Source: Hahella sp. KA22
GTDB taxonomy: Bacteria > Pseudomonadota > Gammaproteobacteria > Pseudomonadales > Oleiphilaceae
Reading direction: 5' to 3'
Length of the DNA: 64,000 nt
Assembly: GCF_004135205.1 (NCBI RefSeq)
Contig: NZ_CP035490.1
Coordinates: forward strand, 5,127,644-5,191,643
The first letter of the stretch is position 1; each line of letters starts with the position of its first letter. Made by a program: the position numbers and the translations under genes. The notes under the pieces are model-generated. The model was not told where the DNA came from. It saw nothing but the letters and a program-made list of their open reading frames with translations, and searched no databases. Below are positions 45,848 through 54,724 of the stretch, in pieces.

Positions 45848-46862
45848 GGTACACCTTGAATCGGCTGTTCTCGAACAGAACCCGCACCGGCCCGACATGA
45901 GCTTCAATCCAGTCCGGGTATGGCAGGAAGCGATTCGCCACCAGGGTTAATGAGCCGCCAGGCTTAAGTACGCGAGCGCAATCGCGCAGAAACTGCTGAG
46001 TGATGCGAGTATCCTGCTTCACCCCCTGATGAAACGGCGGGTTAGTGACAATGGCGTCTACGCCGGGCTGCACTTCAGCGAGCCCGTCTGACGCATAGAT
46101 ATTCAACTCAGCGCCATTGGCTTCAGCCGTGCGCGCCGCGCTTTTCAGCGCCAGCAGATTAATATCCGTCAGCTCCACCGATGCTTTGGGGTAGCGCTTC
46201 TTCAAAGTCGTTCCAATGACGCCGCATCCGCAACCAAAGTCCAGAAGTCGCCGTCCGTGCAATTCCGGCAGGGATTCCAGCAGTACTTGCGTTCCCTCGT
46301 CCAGACGCCCCGCGCTGAAGACTCCCGGAAGCGTGAAAAGTTGCAGTGCGTCTACTTTCTCCTGCGTGAGTTCATAGGCGCGCCAGAACTCGTCTTGCTT
46401 CGGCCGCCAATCTTTCGCCGGCGTCAATTGCCAAACCTGACAATGACGCGCCGAGTCCACCTTGGTGGCGTCCCAGCCTTCTTTCGCCAGACGCTTGGCG
46501 GCGCTCTCAACGCCTTCCCGCTTTTCCCCCACCAGCCAGATATGCTGCGCCCGTTTCACTGCTGGCGCGGCAACGGACAACATCAGGTCCAGCATTTCTC
46601 TGGCCTTCGGCATGAACAGGGCGACTTGGTCCCATTGCGCGTCCGCGGGCAACGCCAGATCCGTAAATAACCGCTCTTCCGCTACGGCGTTCCGACAGGC
46701 GTTCACCGCCGTATGGTCCCAACTCAGAACGCTGACTTCTGCGCCCGTCTGGCGCAGTTCCGCCGTGATGGCGTCTGCGGGCGGCGAGCACAATAATATC
46801 CGGCCGCTCAACTGCTCACGTTGGCGTAACAGCGCTTGGCTGGGATTGCTTAACTGGCTCAT
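45834..46862 (-). CDS. rsmC: 16S rRNA m2G1207 methyltransferase RsmC
   Basis: 342 residues with two duplicated methyltransferase-like halves. The N-terminal half keeps only the fold (WLVGEKREGVESAAK and KVDSARHC are RsmC marks). The catalytic C-terminal half has LLDFGCGCGVIGTTLKKRYP, VELTDINLLALKSA and NPPFHQG, which is the guanine N2 site. It starts inside the stop of the flavin-reductase gene (ATGA), so they are translationally linked. Confidence 0.93.
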   Translation of the reverse strand: MSQLSNPSQALLRQREQLSGRILLCSPPADAITAELRQTGAEVSVLSWDHTAVNACRNAVAEERLFTDLALPADAQWDQVALFMPKAREMLDLMLSVAAPAVKRAQHIWLVGEKREGVESAAKRLAKEGWDATKVDSARHCQVWQLTPAKDWRPKQDEFWRAYELTQEKVDALQLFTLPGVFSAGRLDEGTQVLLESLPELHGRRLLDFGCGCGVIGTTLKKRYPKASVELTDINLLALKSAARTAEANGAELNIYASDGLAEVQPGVDAIVTNPPFHQGVKQDTRITQQFLRDCARVLKPGGSLTLVANRFLPYPDWIEAHVGPVRVLFENSRFKVYHAVR

Positions 46863-47473
46863 GCGGGCCTCGGAATACTGATAACTTCGCCTAATGTGGC
46901 GTATTCATCCGCACCCAGACGGGACAGCGGGTCCACCTGCATCGCATCCACTTTGAGACGGCCTTTGGCGTCCGTGGTCATGACGCTATCGTCCACAAAC
47001 AGTTTTTCGATATTGAGCAGCACCATCGCCTGAGGCACGCTGCCCAGCTCCACCACTTCCTGCACACGACACCCGAACGCCAGACGACACTCAGCCAGAC
47101 GGCCCAGCTCGAAGCCTTCAAAGTCCACCAATGACAAATTAAGCCCTTGCAACTCGGATTCGCCGTAAGGCAGCGTCCGGGACGAGTCCGTCACCGCCTG
47201 CGCCATTTCACGACCAGCGATATGCACCGTGCAGGGCGCGCCAACCTGTAAATTACTGCGCGTATCTTTCAGCTCTCCGCTGGGCTTTTTGCCGATGGAA
47301 ATGGCGATGGTGGGGGGCGCGCTGGAAATCGCCGTGAAATAGGAGAACGGAGCCAGATTCATGCCGCCATCCTCATTGCGGGTCAGCGCCCATGCGATGG
47401 GACGGGGGATGACGGTCTGCGTCATCCAATGATAGATTTTGGTCGCTTCTAATTGCTGGAAGTCAATATACAT
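46859..47473 (-). CDS. Flavin reductase family protein
   Basis: 204 residues of the FMN-binding split-barrel type: MTQTVIPRPIAWALTRNEDG, NLAPFSYFTAISSAPPTIAI with the FMN loop, KDTRSNLQVGAPCTVHI and a C-terminal PLSRLGADEYATLGE. Such proteins bind FMN and reduce flavin or act as flavoredoxins. No monooxygenase partner is adjacent. First gene of the unit with rsmC. Confidence 0.88.
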   Translation of the reverse strand: MYIDFQQLEATKIYHWMTQTVIPRPIAWALTRNEDGGMNLAPFSYFTAISSAPPTIAISIGKKPSGELKDTRSNLQVGAPCTVHIAGREMAQAVTDSSRTLPYGESELQGLNLSLVDFEGFELGRLAECRLAFGCRVQEVVELGSVPQAMVLLNIEKLFVDDSVMTTDAKGRLKVDAMQVDPLSRLGADEYATLGEVISIPRPA

Positions 47474-47843
47474 GGGGGAGACTCTATGGCGTTGCAGTGG
47501 CTTGAAGTTGCTAAAGCCCGCTATTTTAAGCCCCCCCGCCTCTTTTTTCTAACCTTTACGCAGAGTTGAGGAAATAATGATGCCCCAATAATGGACTATA
47601 TAAAAAGACCTATCGACGCAGATGAAAATGTGATCAGTATCCACTCAATCTTTGTATCATTGTGTAACACTGCTCAACATTCAGTCAGGATCGCCCAGGC
47701 AGCCAAGCCTGGAGAGCCCTGACGTTATAAAAACAAATACGTCCATCAACCTGTCGCGCCAGGAATCTATAAAGTTATAACAAACCCTGGCGCCGGGGTC
47801 TGCCTGAATGCTGTCAGCAGGCCCAGGGCAAAGAGGCGCCACA
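47474..47843. other. Divergent gap with nested hairpin
   Basis: 370 bases between the flavin-reductase and chalcone-isomerase-like genes. The only structure is at 47685-47722: CCAGGC-AGCCAA-GCCTGG inside an outer TCAGG/CCTGA pair. The minus-strand open frame across this area (47681-47998) lies over the next gene and is a shadow. Confidence 0.5.
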
Positions 47844-48461
47844 ATGAGCATATCTCCAACACTATCGTCGATGCTGTTCATCGTTTTGTTGAGTCTGACT
47901 ACGCCGTCCTTTGCGGTGACGCTGCAAGGCGTGGAAGTTCCTGAATCCCTGCCGCCAGAAGGCGACCGCCCTTCACTTTCCTTGAATGGAGCCGCCACGC
48001 GCCGCTTTCTGGTTTTTGTCGATGTTTATGTCGGCGCGCTGTATGTAGAACAAACGACTCACGAGGCGCAAACGCTGCTTGCCGACGAAGGTTACCGGCG
48101 TATGGAGTTCACCATGCTGAGGGACGTGCGCGGCCGCAAAATCGCCGACGCCTTTTACGAAGGCATGCGTCTGAACATCAGCAAGCAGCAGGCGGAGGAC
48201 ATCCGGGGAGAGATTGAGCAGATGGTGCACATGTTCGACCAAAAACTGGAAAAAGGAGACACCGCCGTCGTGGAGTATATCCCCGGCGTCGGAGCGCAAG
48301 TCTGGCTGGACGGGCATGACCGCGGCGTCATTCCGGGCAAGAAGTTATTCGACGCCATTCTTTCTATCTGGATTGGCGACTACCCTGTCAGTCAGGACTT
48401 CAAAGCCGGCATCCTGGGGACGCCGCAACAAACGGCGAGTCGAACGGCTGACCGGAATTGA
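47844..48461 (+). CDS. Exported chalcone-isomerase-like protein
   Basis: An ATG at 47844 with GAGG upstream gives 205 residues; a 12-residue longer form starts at 47808. Signal peptide (MSISPTLSSMLFIVLLSLTT to SFA), then VTLQGVEVPESL, FLVFVDVYVGALYVEQ and DAFYEGMRLNISKQQAED, as in bacterial chalcone-isomerase-like proteins, which bind fatty acids or similar ligands and usually lack the plant catalytic set. Periplasmic. Confidence 0.85.
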   Translation: MSISPTLSSMLFIVLLSLTTPSFAVTLQGVEVPESLPPEGDRPSLSLNGAATRRFLVFVDVYVGALYVEQTTHEAQTLLADEGYRRMEFTMLRDVRGRKIADAFYEGMRLNISKQQAEDIRGEIEQMVHMFDQKLEKGDTAVVEYIPGVGAQVWLDGHDRGVIPGKKLFDAILSIWIGDYPVSQDFKAGILGTPQQTASRTADRN

Positions 48462-48507
48462 CCCCGGTCAATATAAGCGTTACCGAGGGGCCGGCCGCCG
48501 GGAGAGG

Positions 48508-48549
48508 TTGACCTGAATCAAACTCGTCATGGCGGACCCTCGCCATAAT
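48508..48549 (+). promoter_or_regulatory. FNR/ANR-type class II promoter for the CcoM-like gene
   Basis: TTGAC-CTGA-ATCAA (48508-48521) differs from the FNR box TTGAT-N4-ATCAA at one base. CATAAT (48544-48549) falls exactly where the -10 box should be if the FNR site is centred at -41.5. The predicted start near 48556 is 42 bases before the ATG. Confidence 0.6.
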
Positions 48550-48597
48550 CCAACTAAAGATCACGTTATTATCGATCAGCCAAGTTGGAGATCCATT

Positions 48598-48717
48598 ATG
48601 TACATCGACGAGACCATCATCGCGGGTTTACTGGTAGTAGGCATGACCATCGCATTCTTCGGCGGCGTCTATGTCGTGCTGAAAAAAGAAAACGACAAAC
48701 ATCAGAAACATCATTGA
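48598..48717 (+). CDS. Small membrane protein, CcoM-like cbb3 oxidase subunit candidate
   Basis: 39 residues from an ATG with GGAG 7 bases upstream: MYIDETIIAGLLVVGMTIAF, then FGGVYVVLKKENDKHQKHH. It has one membrane helix with a short N terminus and a Lys/His-rich cytoplasmic tail. The pattern M-aromatic-aliphatic-D, AG, VG, AF matches CcoM, the 36-residue subunit of Pseudomonas stutzeri cbb3 oxidase, as remembered. No ccoNOQP is in the window, so it would be an orphan. The FNR-type promoter fits a low-oxygen role. Too short for usual gene finders. Confidence 0.65.
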   Translation: MYIDETIIAGLLVVGMTIAFFGGVYVVLKKENDKHQKHH

Positions 48718-48743
48718 TTACAGGCTCCGTCGTTACGGTGACG

Positions 48744-51700
48744 TCAGTAGTCCTGCTTCCACTGTAACTCGACGCCGCCAAAGCCGGACTGTCCGCCAGT
48801 GGTCGTCTCCAGGTTGAGGTTGGGGTTCAACTCCACCTCGACGGAGCCTTTCCACGGCTGCGCCGGGTCTGGGGTACGCTCCAGCTCCAGGTATACGCGT
48901 TCAGTCAGATATTTGCCCACACCGACGGATACGCCGCTGCCGTTGTCGGTTTCCTGAGTGTCGACGGACAGTGTGTCAACGCCCAGCAGGTCGCGGGTGG
49001 TGGCGATGGGGTCAAAGAAACTGCCGCCTTCTCCACGCAGCGTCTGCACCGCCGCCGCCAGGCGATACGCCTGAATCGGCGTGATGTTGCGCACGGACTT
49101 GCCAAACATGAGCTGCGACAGGATTTCATCTTCCGGCAAGGGCGGGTTTGAACTCAGGTTCACCTTCAGCGACGCCAATGATCCGGACAGCTCCGCACGA
49201 TATTCCGTGTCCTTGCTGGTGTAGACGCCCACGATAAACATGGTGAAGCTGTCGTTCTCAAACAGCACCTCCCCTTCCTGCAGGTCGAATTTCTTACCGA
49301 ATACTTCAAAGGTGCCGCGCAAGGTTTCAAAGTTGCCACGATAGGAAGCGGATTCCAGCGGTCCTTTGGCGAACACCCGGCCTTTCAGTTCCGCTTCCAG
49401 CCCGCGCCCGCGCAGATAAGCCTGCTGATTGACGACCAGACGAATATCCAGAGCGACCTTGGGCAAAGGCAGGATGCTGTCTTCCTCGAGCACTTCTTTA
49501 GCCACCTCGCGTACTTCAATCTCCGGAATATCACGGCCCAGCGCCGCGTCCAGCATCATCGCAAACGGCAACACTTCCACTTTTCCGCTAAGCAGCAAGT
49601 TTTTGAAATCCCCTTCCAGCGTCAGCTTCCCGGACACCGCGCCTTCCATATCGGAGCGGCGCAGAATACTGGCGTTGGTGGCGACCAACTGCAGCTCTAT
49701 CGGCTTGTCGTCACTTTCTTCACCGCCCTTCAGTTCACTCCAGTCCACATGGCCAAGCAGCTCCAGCTTGCCGGAGCCGCCATCACTGGCGGAGCTGTCG
49801 CTCATGGTCATTTTCCGGCCGGAAAACGCCAGATTGGCCTGAGCGTCTTTAAATAAAGTGCTGGTGATGCGGTTTTCGTAAAAACCATCCTGCAGTTTCA
49901 AATCGCCATTTAACAGAGGATCGCCCAGAACGCCCTGGGCGGTCAGATTCAGATTCAGGTCGCCGGAAAAGCGGTGAATATCCGGGTCCAGCAGGAAATT
50001 AAGCCAGCGCGTCTCCAGGTTGCCCGCCACCGCCACATCCAGGGGAATCTTACGCACATCCAGTTCGCCCTGCAGTTGGTTGAAGAAATCCAGGTAAGTG
50101 CGCGCGTTGATATCCAGCTTCACTCTGCCGGTCTGCGTATCGTCTTTCTTGATCACTGTCGCCAGGGACAAGGTTTCGTTTTCCTGTGTGGCGATATCAG
50201 TATGCAACTGCAGCGGGTACTTCTGTTTCCGCCCTTTGTCGTCCGTCCCTTCGATTTCCGTGGCGTAGGCGACATAACCGTCCACTTTGGGTTGCTGCAG
50301 CGAACCCTGCAGCCGCAGATTCGTATTCAGCAGCCCATGCTGCACTTGCCAGCCCAACGCTTGCAAACTCTTCGTGTTCACACCGGAGCCGTTCAGCGAG
50401 ACGTCAAACCCAGTGGGCCGCCACCAGCCAGACAGATCAATACGCCCGGCATCGCCCAGATTCGCAGTCAAGGAGGAAACGTCCACCCCCTGCGTTCCGC
50501 CTTCGCCTTCGCCAGTCACCTCGAACGGCAAGGTCGAGTAGCGCCCTGCGGTGTGCAGACGGCCACTGACTTTGGGATCGGCAAACGCCCCTTCCACGTG
50601 TAAGTCTGCATCCACGTCGCCGCTTAGCTCAGGCGGCAACGCCACATCCGCCAATGCAGCCAGTGAATACGGCAGTTTATGCGCCACTACATCCAGATTA
50701 AGCGTACTTTTGGCGATACTGACCCGTCCGGAGCCTTCCAGCGTGGCCAGCTCGGCCTGATCTGCGGCCGTATCGCCCTCTTTCTCTTTAGATTGCGTGC
50801 GGGGCAATTCGGCGCGAAATGAGCGAAAGTTCAATACATCGGGGGAGCCGGACAGGTTCGCACTCACCGCAAAGGCTTGCGATTTGAAGCTGCCCGCCGC
50901 CTGCGCCACGCCGGAGAACTCCGGCTTGGTGAACTTGCCTTTCACTTTAGCGTCAACGCCCACCAGGGTCGGCCCCAGTTCGGGCGGCAGCTCGATTTCC
51001 AGTTTGCTAAGCAGGTCCAGCGGGATTTTGCCGCCCTTGGCGCTCAGGTCGAGAAGAGATTTGCTCCAGTCGATCTTGCCTGAAGCCGTCACCCAGGCGT
51101 CTCCCGTATTCACACGCGCATCCTGCAGAATTACGGAATCGACGCCGCCCTTCACACCGCCTTGCACTGTGAAAGGCAGGTCCAGATAGGCTCCACGGGC
51201 GGCCACTTGCCCCTCATAATTCGGCGAAACGTAAGGGCCGGTAACCGACACATTGGTGGCTTCCGCAAATAATGTTAAACCTTCTGGCGGCGCGATCTCC
51301 AACAAGCTGAGATAGCTCAGCGGAGTTTGCGCCCGGGTCACGCGAATATCCAGTTTCTCCGCCGCCAGATCCACCGTTCCGCTGGCCTGCGCCTGTAATT
51401 CATCCAGACTGGCGGTCAGGGATTCCACGACAATTTTATCTTTGCCGCCACTGCCGCGTACGGAGGCGATCAAGGGCTTACCGCTAAAGTTAGTGCGCAC
51501 AATGGCGCTGCCCGAAGCTTGCGGGTCATTCAGCGAACCTGTCGCACGGAGACTGGCGCTGGCGTTACCGGTGCTGAAATCTTTGGTCCAGGGCGCCAGC
51601 ACATCCAGCGGAAAGCGATCTATATCCACCTGCGCGTCCAGCTCTTCATCCGTCACTCGTCCGCGAACCTTTTGCAAACGCTGATCAATGTAGATATCCA

Positions 51701-52598
51701 GCCCTTCGGTTTGCACCAGAAACGTATCCAGATTCACATCCACTTTTCCGGATGCGCGCAGGTTGTGGCCGAACAACGGCGCTTTCAATTGTTGCAGATC
51801 GATGCCGTACGTTGGACCGCTCTGCGCGCCGCTGGCCGCCGGATCTGAAGGTTCGGACTGGGCCACCACCGCTTTTAATTCCACATCCAGCGCCTGCCAG
51901 ACGGGCATTTTCGCCAGTCCGCCCAACCAGCCGCCGGCTGGCTCATTCAACATCGCCGTCAATGTCAGCCGCTTTTGCTCATCCCATTGCGTGGCGACGG
52001 CGATTTGCGCCGGCTTTTCCTCAAGCGTCCCGGCGTTAAGCTCTAAAGTAAGGGGAACATCCGTCCAGTACAGTGTGCCGGAACCATGAATCTTCGCCGC
52101 GGGAATATCTTCCATGCCCGGCGCTTTTACTTTGAGGCGCAGCAGCGACAATTCATCCAGCGCCACCGGCCACATTGCCGTGGTTCCAGCAGCAGGCGCC
52201 TCCTCCTCATCCTCCTCTTCGCTGGATTCAGGCAGAGTGTCCACCAGATTTATATACAGATCATCCGCCGACAGGTTGTCCACATGCACCCGCTGGGCGA
52301 ACAGACTGTTGATGTCCACCTGCAGATCCAGGGCGCGCGCCCGCACCAGTTGCTTCTCGTTGAGATAGACTTCCAGCAGGCCAAAACTCCAGTGGCCAAG
52401 ATCCGGACTGCCTACGTCCTCCACCTCGATTCTGATCGGCGAACCCTTCAGCGCCAGCGGCAACCCTTTCCCTAATAACCAGACGCGGCCGCTTTCACTG
52501 CCGACGAAGGTAACCGCCAGCAGCACAATAAATACTATCAGGCTCATGATCAGGGAGAAAAAATGAGCCGGCCAACGCACCCACCACTTACGCAGCAT
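48744..52598 (-). CDS. tamB: Translocation and assembly module inner-membrane protein TamB
   Basis: 1284 residues. One N-terminal membrane helix (FFSLIMSLIVFIVLLAVTFV) anchors a very long, repetitive beta-strand region spanning the periplasm. The conserved DUF490/TamB end runs from about 1000, with VRNITPIQAYRLAAAVQTLR, DLLGVDTLSVDTQ, VGKYLTERVYLELERTPDPA and FGGVELQWKQDY. It shares its first base with the tamA stop codon. TamB-type proteins help outer-membrane protein insertion and move phospholipids to the outer membrane. Confidence 0.95.
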   Translation of the reverse strand: MLRKWWVRWPAHFFSLIMSLIVFIVLLAVTFVGSESGRVWLLGKGLPLALKGSPIRIEVEDVGSPDLGHWSFGLLEVYLNEKQLVRARALDLQVDINSLFAQRVHVDNLSADDLYINLVDTLPESSEEEDEEEAPAAGTTAMWPVALDELSLLRLKVKAPGMEDIPAAKIHGSGTLYWTDVPLTLELNAGTLEEKPAQIAVATQWDEQKRLTLTAMLNEPAGGWLGGLAKMPVWQALDVELKAVVAQSEPSDPAASGAQSGPTYGIDLQQLKAPLFGHNLRASGKVDVNLDTFLVQTEGLDIYIDQRLQKVRGRVTDEELDAQVDIDRFPLDVLAPWTKDFSTGNASASLRATGSLNDPQASGSAIVRTNFSGKPLIASVRGSGGKDKIVVESLTASLDELQAQASGTVDLAAEKLDIRVTRAQTPLSYLSLLEIAPPEGLTLFAEATNVSVTGPYVSPNYEGQVAARGAYLDLPFTVQGGVKGGVDSVILQDARVNTGDAWVTASGKIDWSKSLLDLSAKGGKIPLDLLSKLEIELPPELGPTLVGVDAKVKGKFTKPEFSGVAQAAGSFKSQAFAVSANLSGSPDVLNFRSFRAELPRTQSKEKEGDTAADQAELATLEGSGRVSIAKSTLNLDVVAHKLPYSLAALADVALPPELSGDVDADLHVEGAFADPKVSGRLHTAGRYSTLPFEVTGEGEGGTQGVDVSSLTANLGDAGRIDLSGWWRPTGFDVSLNGSGVNTKSLQALGWQVQHGLLNTNLRLQGSLQQPKVDGYVAYATEIEGTDDKGRKQKYPLQLHTDIATQENETLSLATVIKKDDTQTGRVKLDINARTYLDFFNQLQGELDVRKIPLDVAVAGNLETRWLNFLLDPDIHRFSGDLNLNLTAQGVLGDPLLNGDLKLQDGFYENRITSTLFKDAQANLAFSGRKMTMSDSSASDGGSGKLELLGHVDWSELKGGEESDDKPIELQLVATNASILRRSDMEGAVSGKLTLEGDFKNLLLSGKVEVLPFAMMLDAALGRDIPEIEVREVAKEVLEEDSILPLPKVALDIRLVVNQQAYLRGRGLEAELKGRVFAKGPLESASYRGNFETLRGTFEVFGKKFDLQEGEVLFENDSFTMFIVGVYTSKDTEYRAELSGSLASLKVNLSSNPPLPEDEILSQLMFGKSVRNITPIQAYRLAAAVQTLRGEGGSFFDPIATTRDLLGVDTLSVDTQETDNGSGVSVGVGKYLTERVYLELERTPDPAQPWKGSVEVELNPNLNLETTTGGQSGFGGVELQWKQDY

Positions 52599-54361
52599 CA
52601 GAAGGCCTGCCCTATGCTGATGTACAACTGAAAGTTGTCATCCACTTCATCCCTGGGACTGAGCGGAACGCCAACGTCAAAGCGGATGGGCGCAAAGAAA
52701 GTGAAATAGCGCAATCCAATTCCCGTTCCCCATTTCAGCTCTTCTCCTGGCTGCAGGTTCGCGTCATCAAAAGCGAAGCCGCCGTCTACAAAAAGTACCG
52801 CGCCCCAGCTCTCGGAAAAGCGAAAGCGGGTCTCTACGGAGACTTCGTTAAACGAGCTGCCGCCAAACGGGTCGTCACCGGTGATTCGGCTCAGTGACTG
52901 ATATGGATATCCGCGCACAGAGCCACCGCCGCCCACATAGAAGCGCTCGTCAGCGGGGATGTCGTCGGTTGACTGTCCGGAGATGGTTCCTGTCGCCGCC
53001 CGTAGCGCCAAAGTGGGTTCCCAGTAAAAGGAGTCCGCAGTCAGATACGTACTGGCGGAGAAGGTGGTTTTCACAAAGCGGCGGGAGGTTTCCAGGGTAT
53101 CAATGTATGGCTGAACGCCAGCGGTAAGAATAAACCCTTTACGCGGGTCGAGGAGATTATCAGTCGTATCCAGCTTCAAGGTGAATGGGAAGGACACCAG
53201 ACCAAACTCGTCGGTCACGCCTTCGTCAGTGACTTCACTGTATTTCAGCTGCGCGCCGATGGAGCCTGACAGGATGTCCGTGAACTGGCGTTTGATCGTC
53301 AAACTGGTCTGTGCGCTGAGAGAGTCGTAGGCGTCCAACTCTTTCTTGGTCAAGTCGCCGTTAAGAATAGCGCTTTGATCATCGCGAAAAAAATTAGGCA
53401 GCGTCAGCTCGCCCTCCACAGTGCGACGGACCTGAGACACGCGTCCGCCCACCTCAATCTTTTCGCCTGCGCCAAGAATATTACGATGCTCCCAGCCCAG
53501 CGATAGCCCAATCCCTTCATCCGTGCTGTAACCAATCCCCGCTTTGCGCGTGCGGTGGTTGCGCTCCTGCAAGCTGAAGGAGGTATCGACGCGACCGTTC
53601 TCCGGTTGGGCGATATTCGTCTCGATGCGCGCAATCAAATTGGTTTTGAGCAGATTCAATCGCGCCTGATCCACACGGGCGCGGTTGAAGCATTGTCCTG
53701 GTTCATATCCCAGTTTGCTACGCAGATACTCTTCCTCAACGGAAGTCAGGCCGCTGACAGTGATCTCGCCGAAGTTGACGCTGGGACTGGGCTCCATGCG
53801 ATAAACCACTGTCGCGGAGTGATCGGCGTGATTCACTTCCGCCACATAGCTGAGCTTCACTTCGTAAAAGCAGGCGTTTTCCTGAATATATCTTTTCAGC
53901 GCGTCCTGAGTGTCCAGCACGTTGGAGGCCACCAGCGCGCGTCCCTCACGCAAAGGCCAAGTGGAGGCCCTGGGCATTTTGAAGCCATCCGGCACGTCGA
54001 AAGTGATTTTTTGCACTTTGTACAGAGGGCCCGGAGTCAGCAGATAGGTCACGCCCTTGTCGTCTTCTTTGAGGCGGTACTCCACAGCTCCCGCGTAATA
54101 ACCCTGTGAACGCAGCAGACGTTGAATGATGTCTTTTTCGTAGCGGGCGATTTTGACCGGGTTGGTGTACTGCTTGAGCGTGAGGTTCTCATCCCGTTGG
54201 CGATCCAGCTCGTCCTCCACCAAGGATTTCAGCTTCTCGTTATCCTCCACCACAACTTCATATTTGAGTTTGTCTGAAAAAAACGGAATGTCGATGGCGT
54301 GTGCAAGTCCGGAAACGGCCAGAAAAAATGTGAAACTAGCTAAACACCTTATTAAATGCAT
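52598..54361 (-). CDS. tamA: Translocation and assembly module outer-membrane protein TamA
   Basis: 587 residues: signal peptide (MHLIRCLASFTFFLAVSGLAHA), three POTRA domains to about residue 265, and an Omp85 beta barrel with FYVGGGGSVRGYPYQSLS (the conserved RGY loop) and a terminal aromatic (YISIGQAF). It pairs with TamB, encoded directly downstream, in the envelope. Confidence 0.95.
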   Translation of the reverse strand: MHLIRCLASFTFFLAVSGLAHAIDIPFFSDKLKYEVVVEDNEKLKSLVEDELDRQRDENLTLKQYTNPVKIARYEKDIIQRLLRSQGYYAGAVEYRLKEDDKGVTYLLTPGPLYKVQKITFDVPDGFKMPRASTWPLREGRALVASNVLDTQDALKRYIQENACFYEVKLSYVAEVNHADHSATVVYRMEPSPSVNFGEITVSGLTSVEEEYLRSKLGYEPGQCFNRARVDQARLNLLKTNLIARIETNIAQPENGRVDTSFSLQERNHRTRKAGIGYSTDEGIGLSLGWEHRNILGAGEKIEVGGRVSQVRRTVEGELTLPNFFRDDQSAILNGDLTKKELDAYDSLSAQTSLTIKRQFTDILSGSIGAQLKYSEVTDEGVTDEFGLVSFPFTLKLDTTDNLLDPRKGFILTAGVQPYIDTLETSRRFVKTTFSASTYLTADSFYWEPTLALRAATGTISGQSTDDIPADERFYVGGGGSVRGYPYQSLSRITGDDPFGGSSFNEVSVETRFRFSESWGAVLFVDGGFAFDDANLQPGEELKWGTGIGLRYFTFFAPIRFDVGVPLSPRDEVDDNFQLYISIGQAF

Positions 54362-54724
54362 CAGGTTGAAATGGCTATCCGAAATATAGAGTCAGGTGAT
54401 GAAATTGCTTCGTCCTATGAGACTCGGCATTTTGCGATAAATTTCGATGTCCTTCTAGATGAAACCGCAGGAATTACCCGTATTTAATAATGACTGGAGG
54501 TGACAACCATGTTTTATCCGCTAACATAGGGCGGCTTCGTCTTTATTCAGGAACATTCGCGAAAAGCACTTACAATTCAGCAGGATCAGGAAGAACCGGA
54601 ACTCAGCGATTGCAATCAACGAACCTCGGGCTAATGCCCCAACCCCATCGCCAGCATATAACTTTTCCCGGCCGCCTTCCGGCCGGACTCGGACATATAC
54701 AAGTAATCATAAAGGGAGAACTTC
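54362..54724. other. Divergent gap between tamA and the RND operon
   Basis: 363 bases. It contains a six-codon frame with a perfect ribosome site (54509-54529) and a strong hairpin CCGGCCG-CCTTC-CGGCCGG (54668-54686) just before the RND adaptor. No regulator gene is present. Confidence 0.6.
54509..54529 (+). CDS. Possible leader peptide MFYPLT
   Basis: GGAGGTGA, the full anti-Shine-Dalgarno match, lies 5 bases before ATG TTT TAT CCG CTA ACA TAG. A six-codon product with such a strong start, about 200 bases upstream of the efflux genes and followed by a hairpin, resembles a translation-attenuation leader. Unproven. Confidence 0.3.
   Translation: MFYPLT

Noticed and set aside
47681..47998. 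Minus-strand frame near the chalcone-isomerase-like gene
   Set aside because: Shadow of the plus-strand gene and its hairpin-rich leader.
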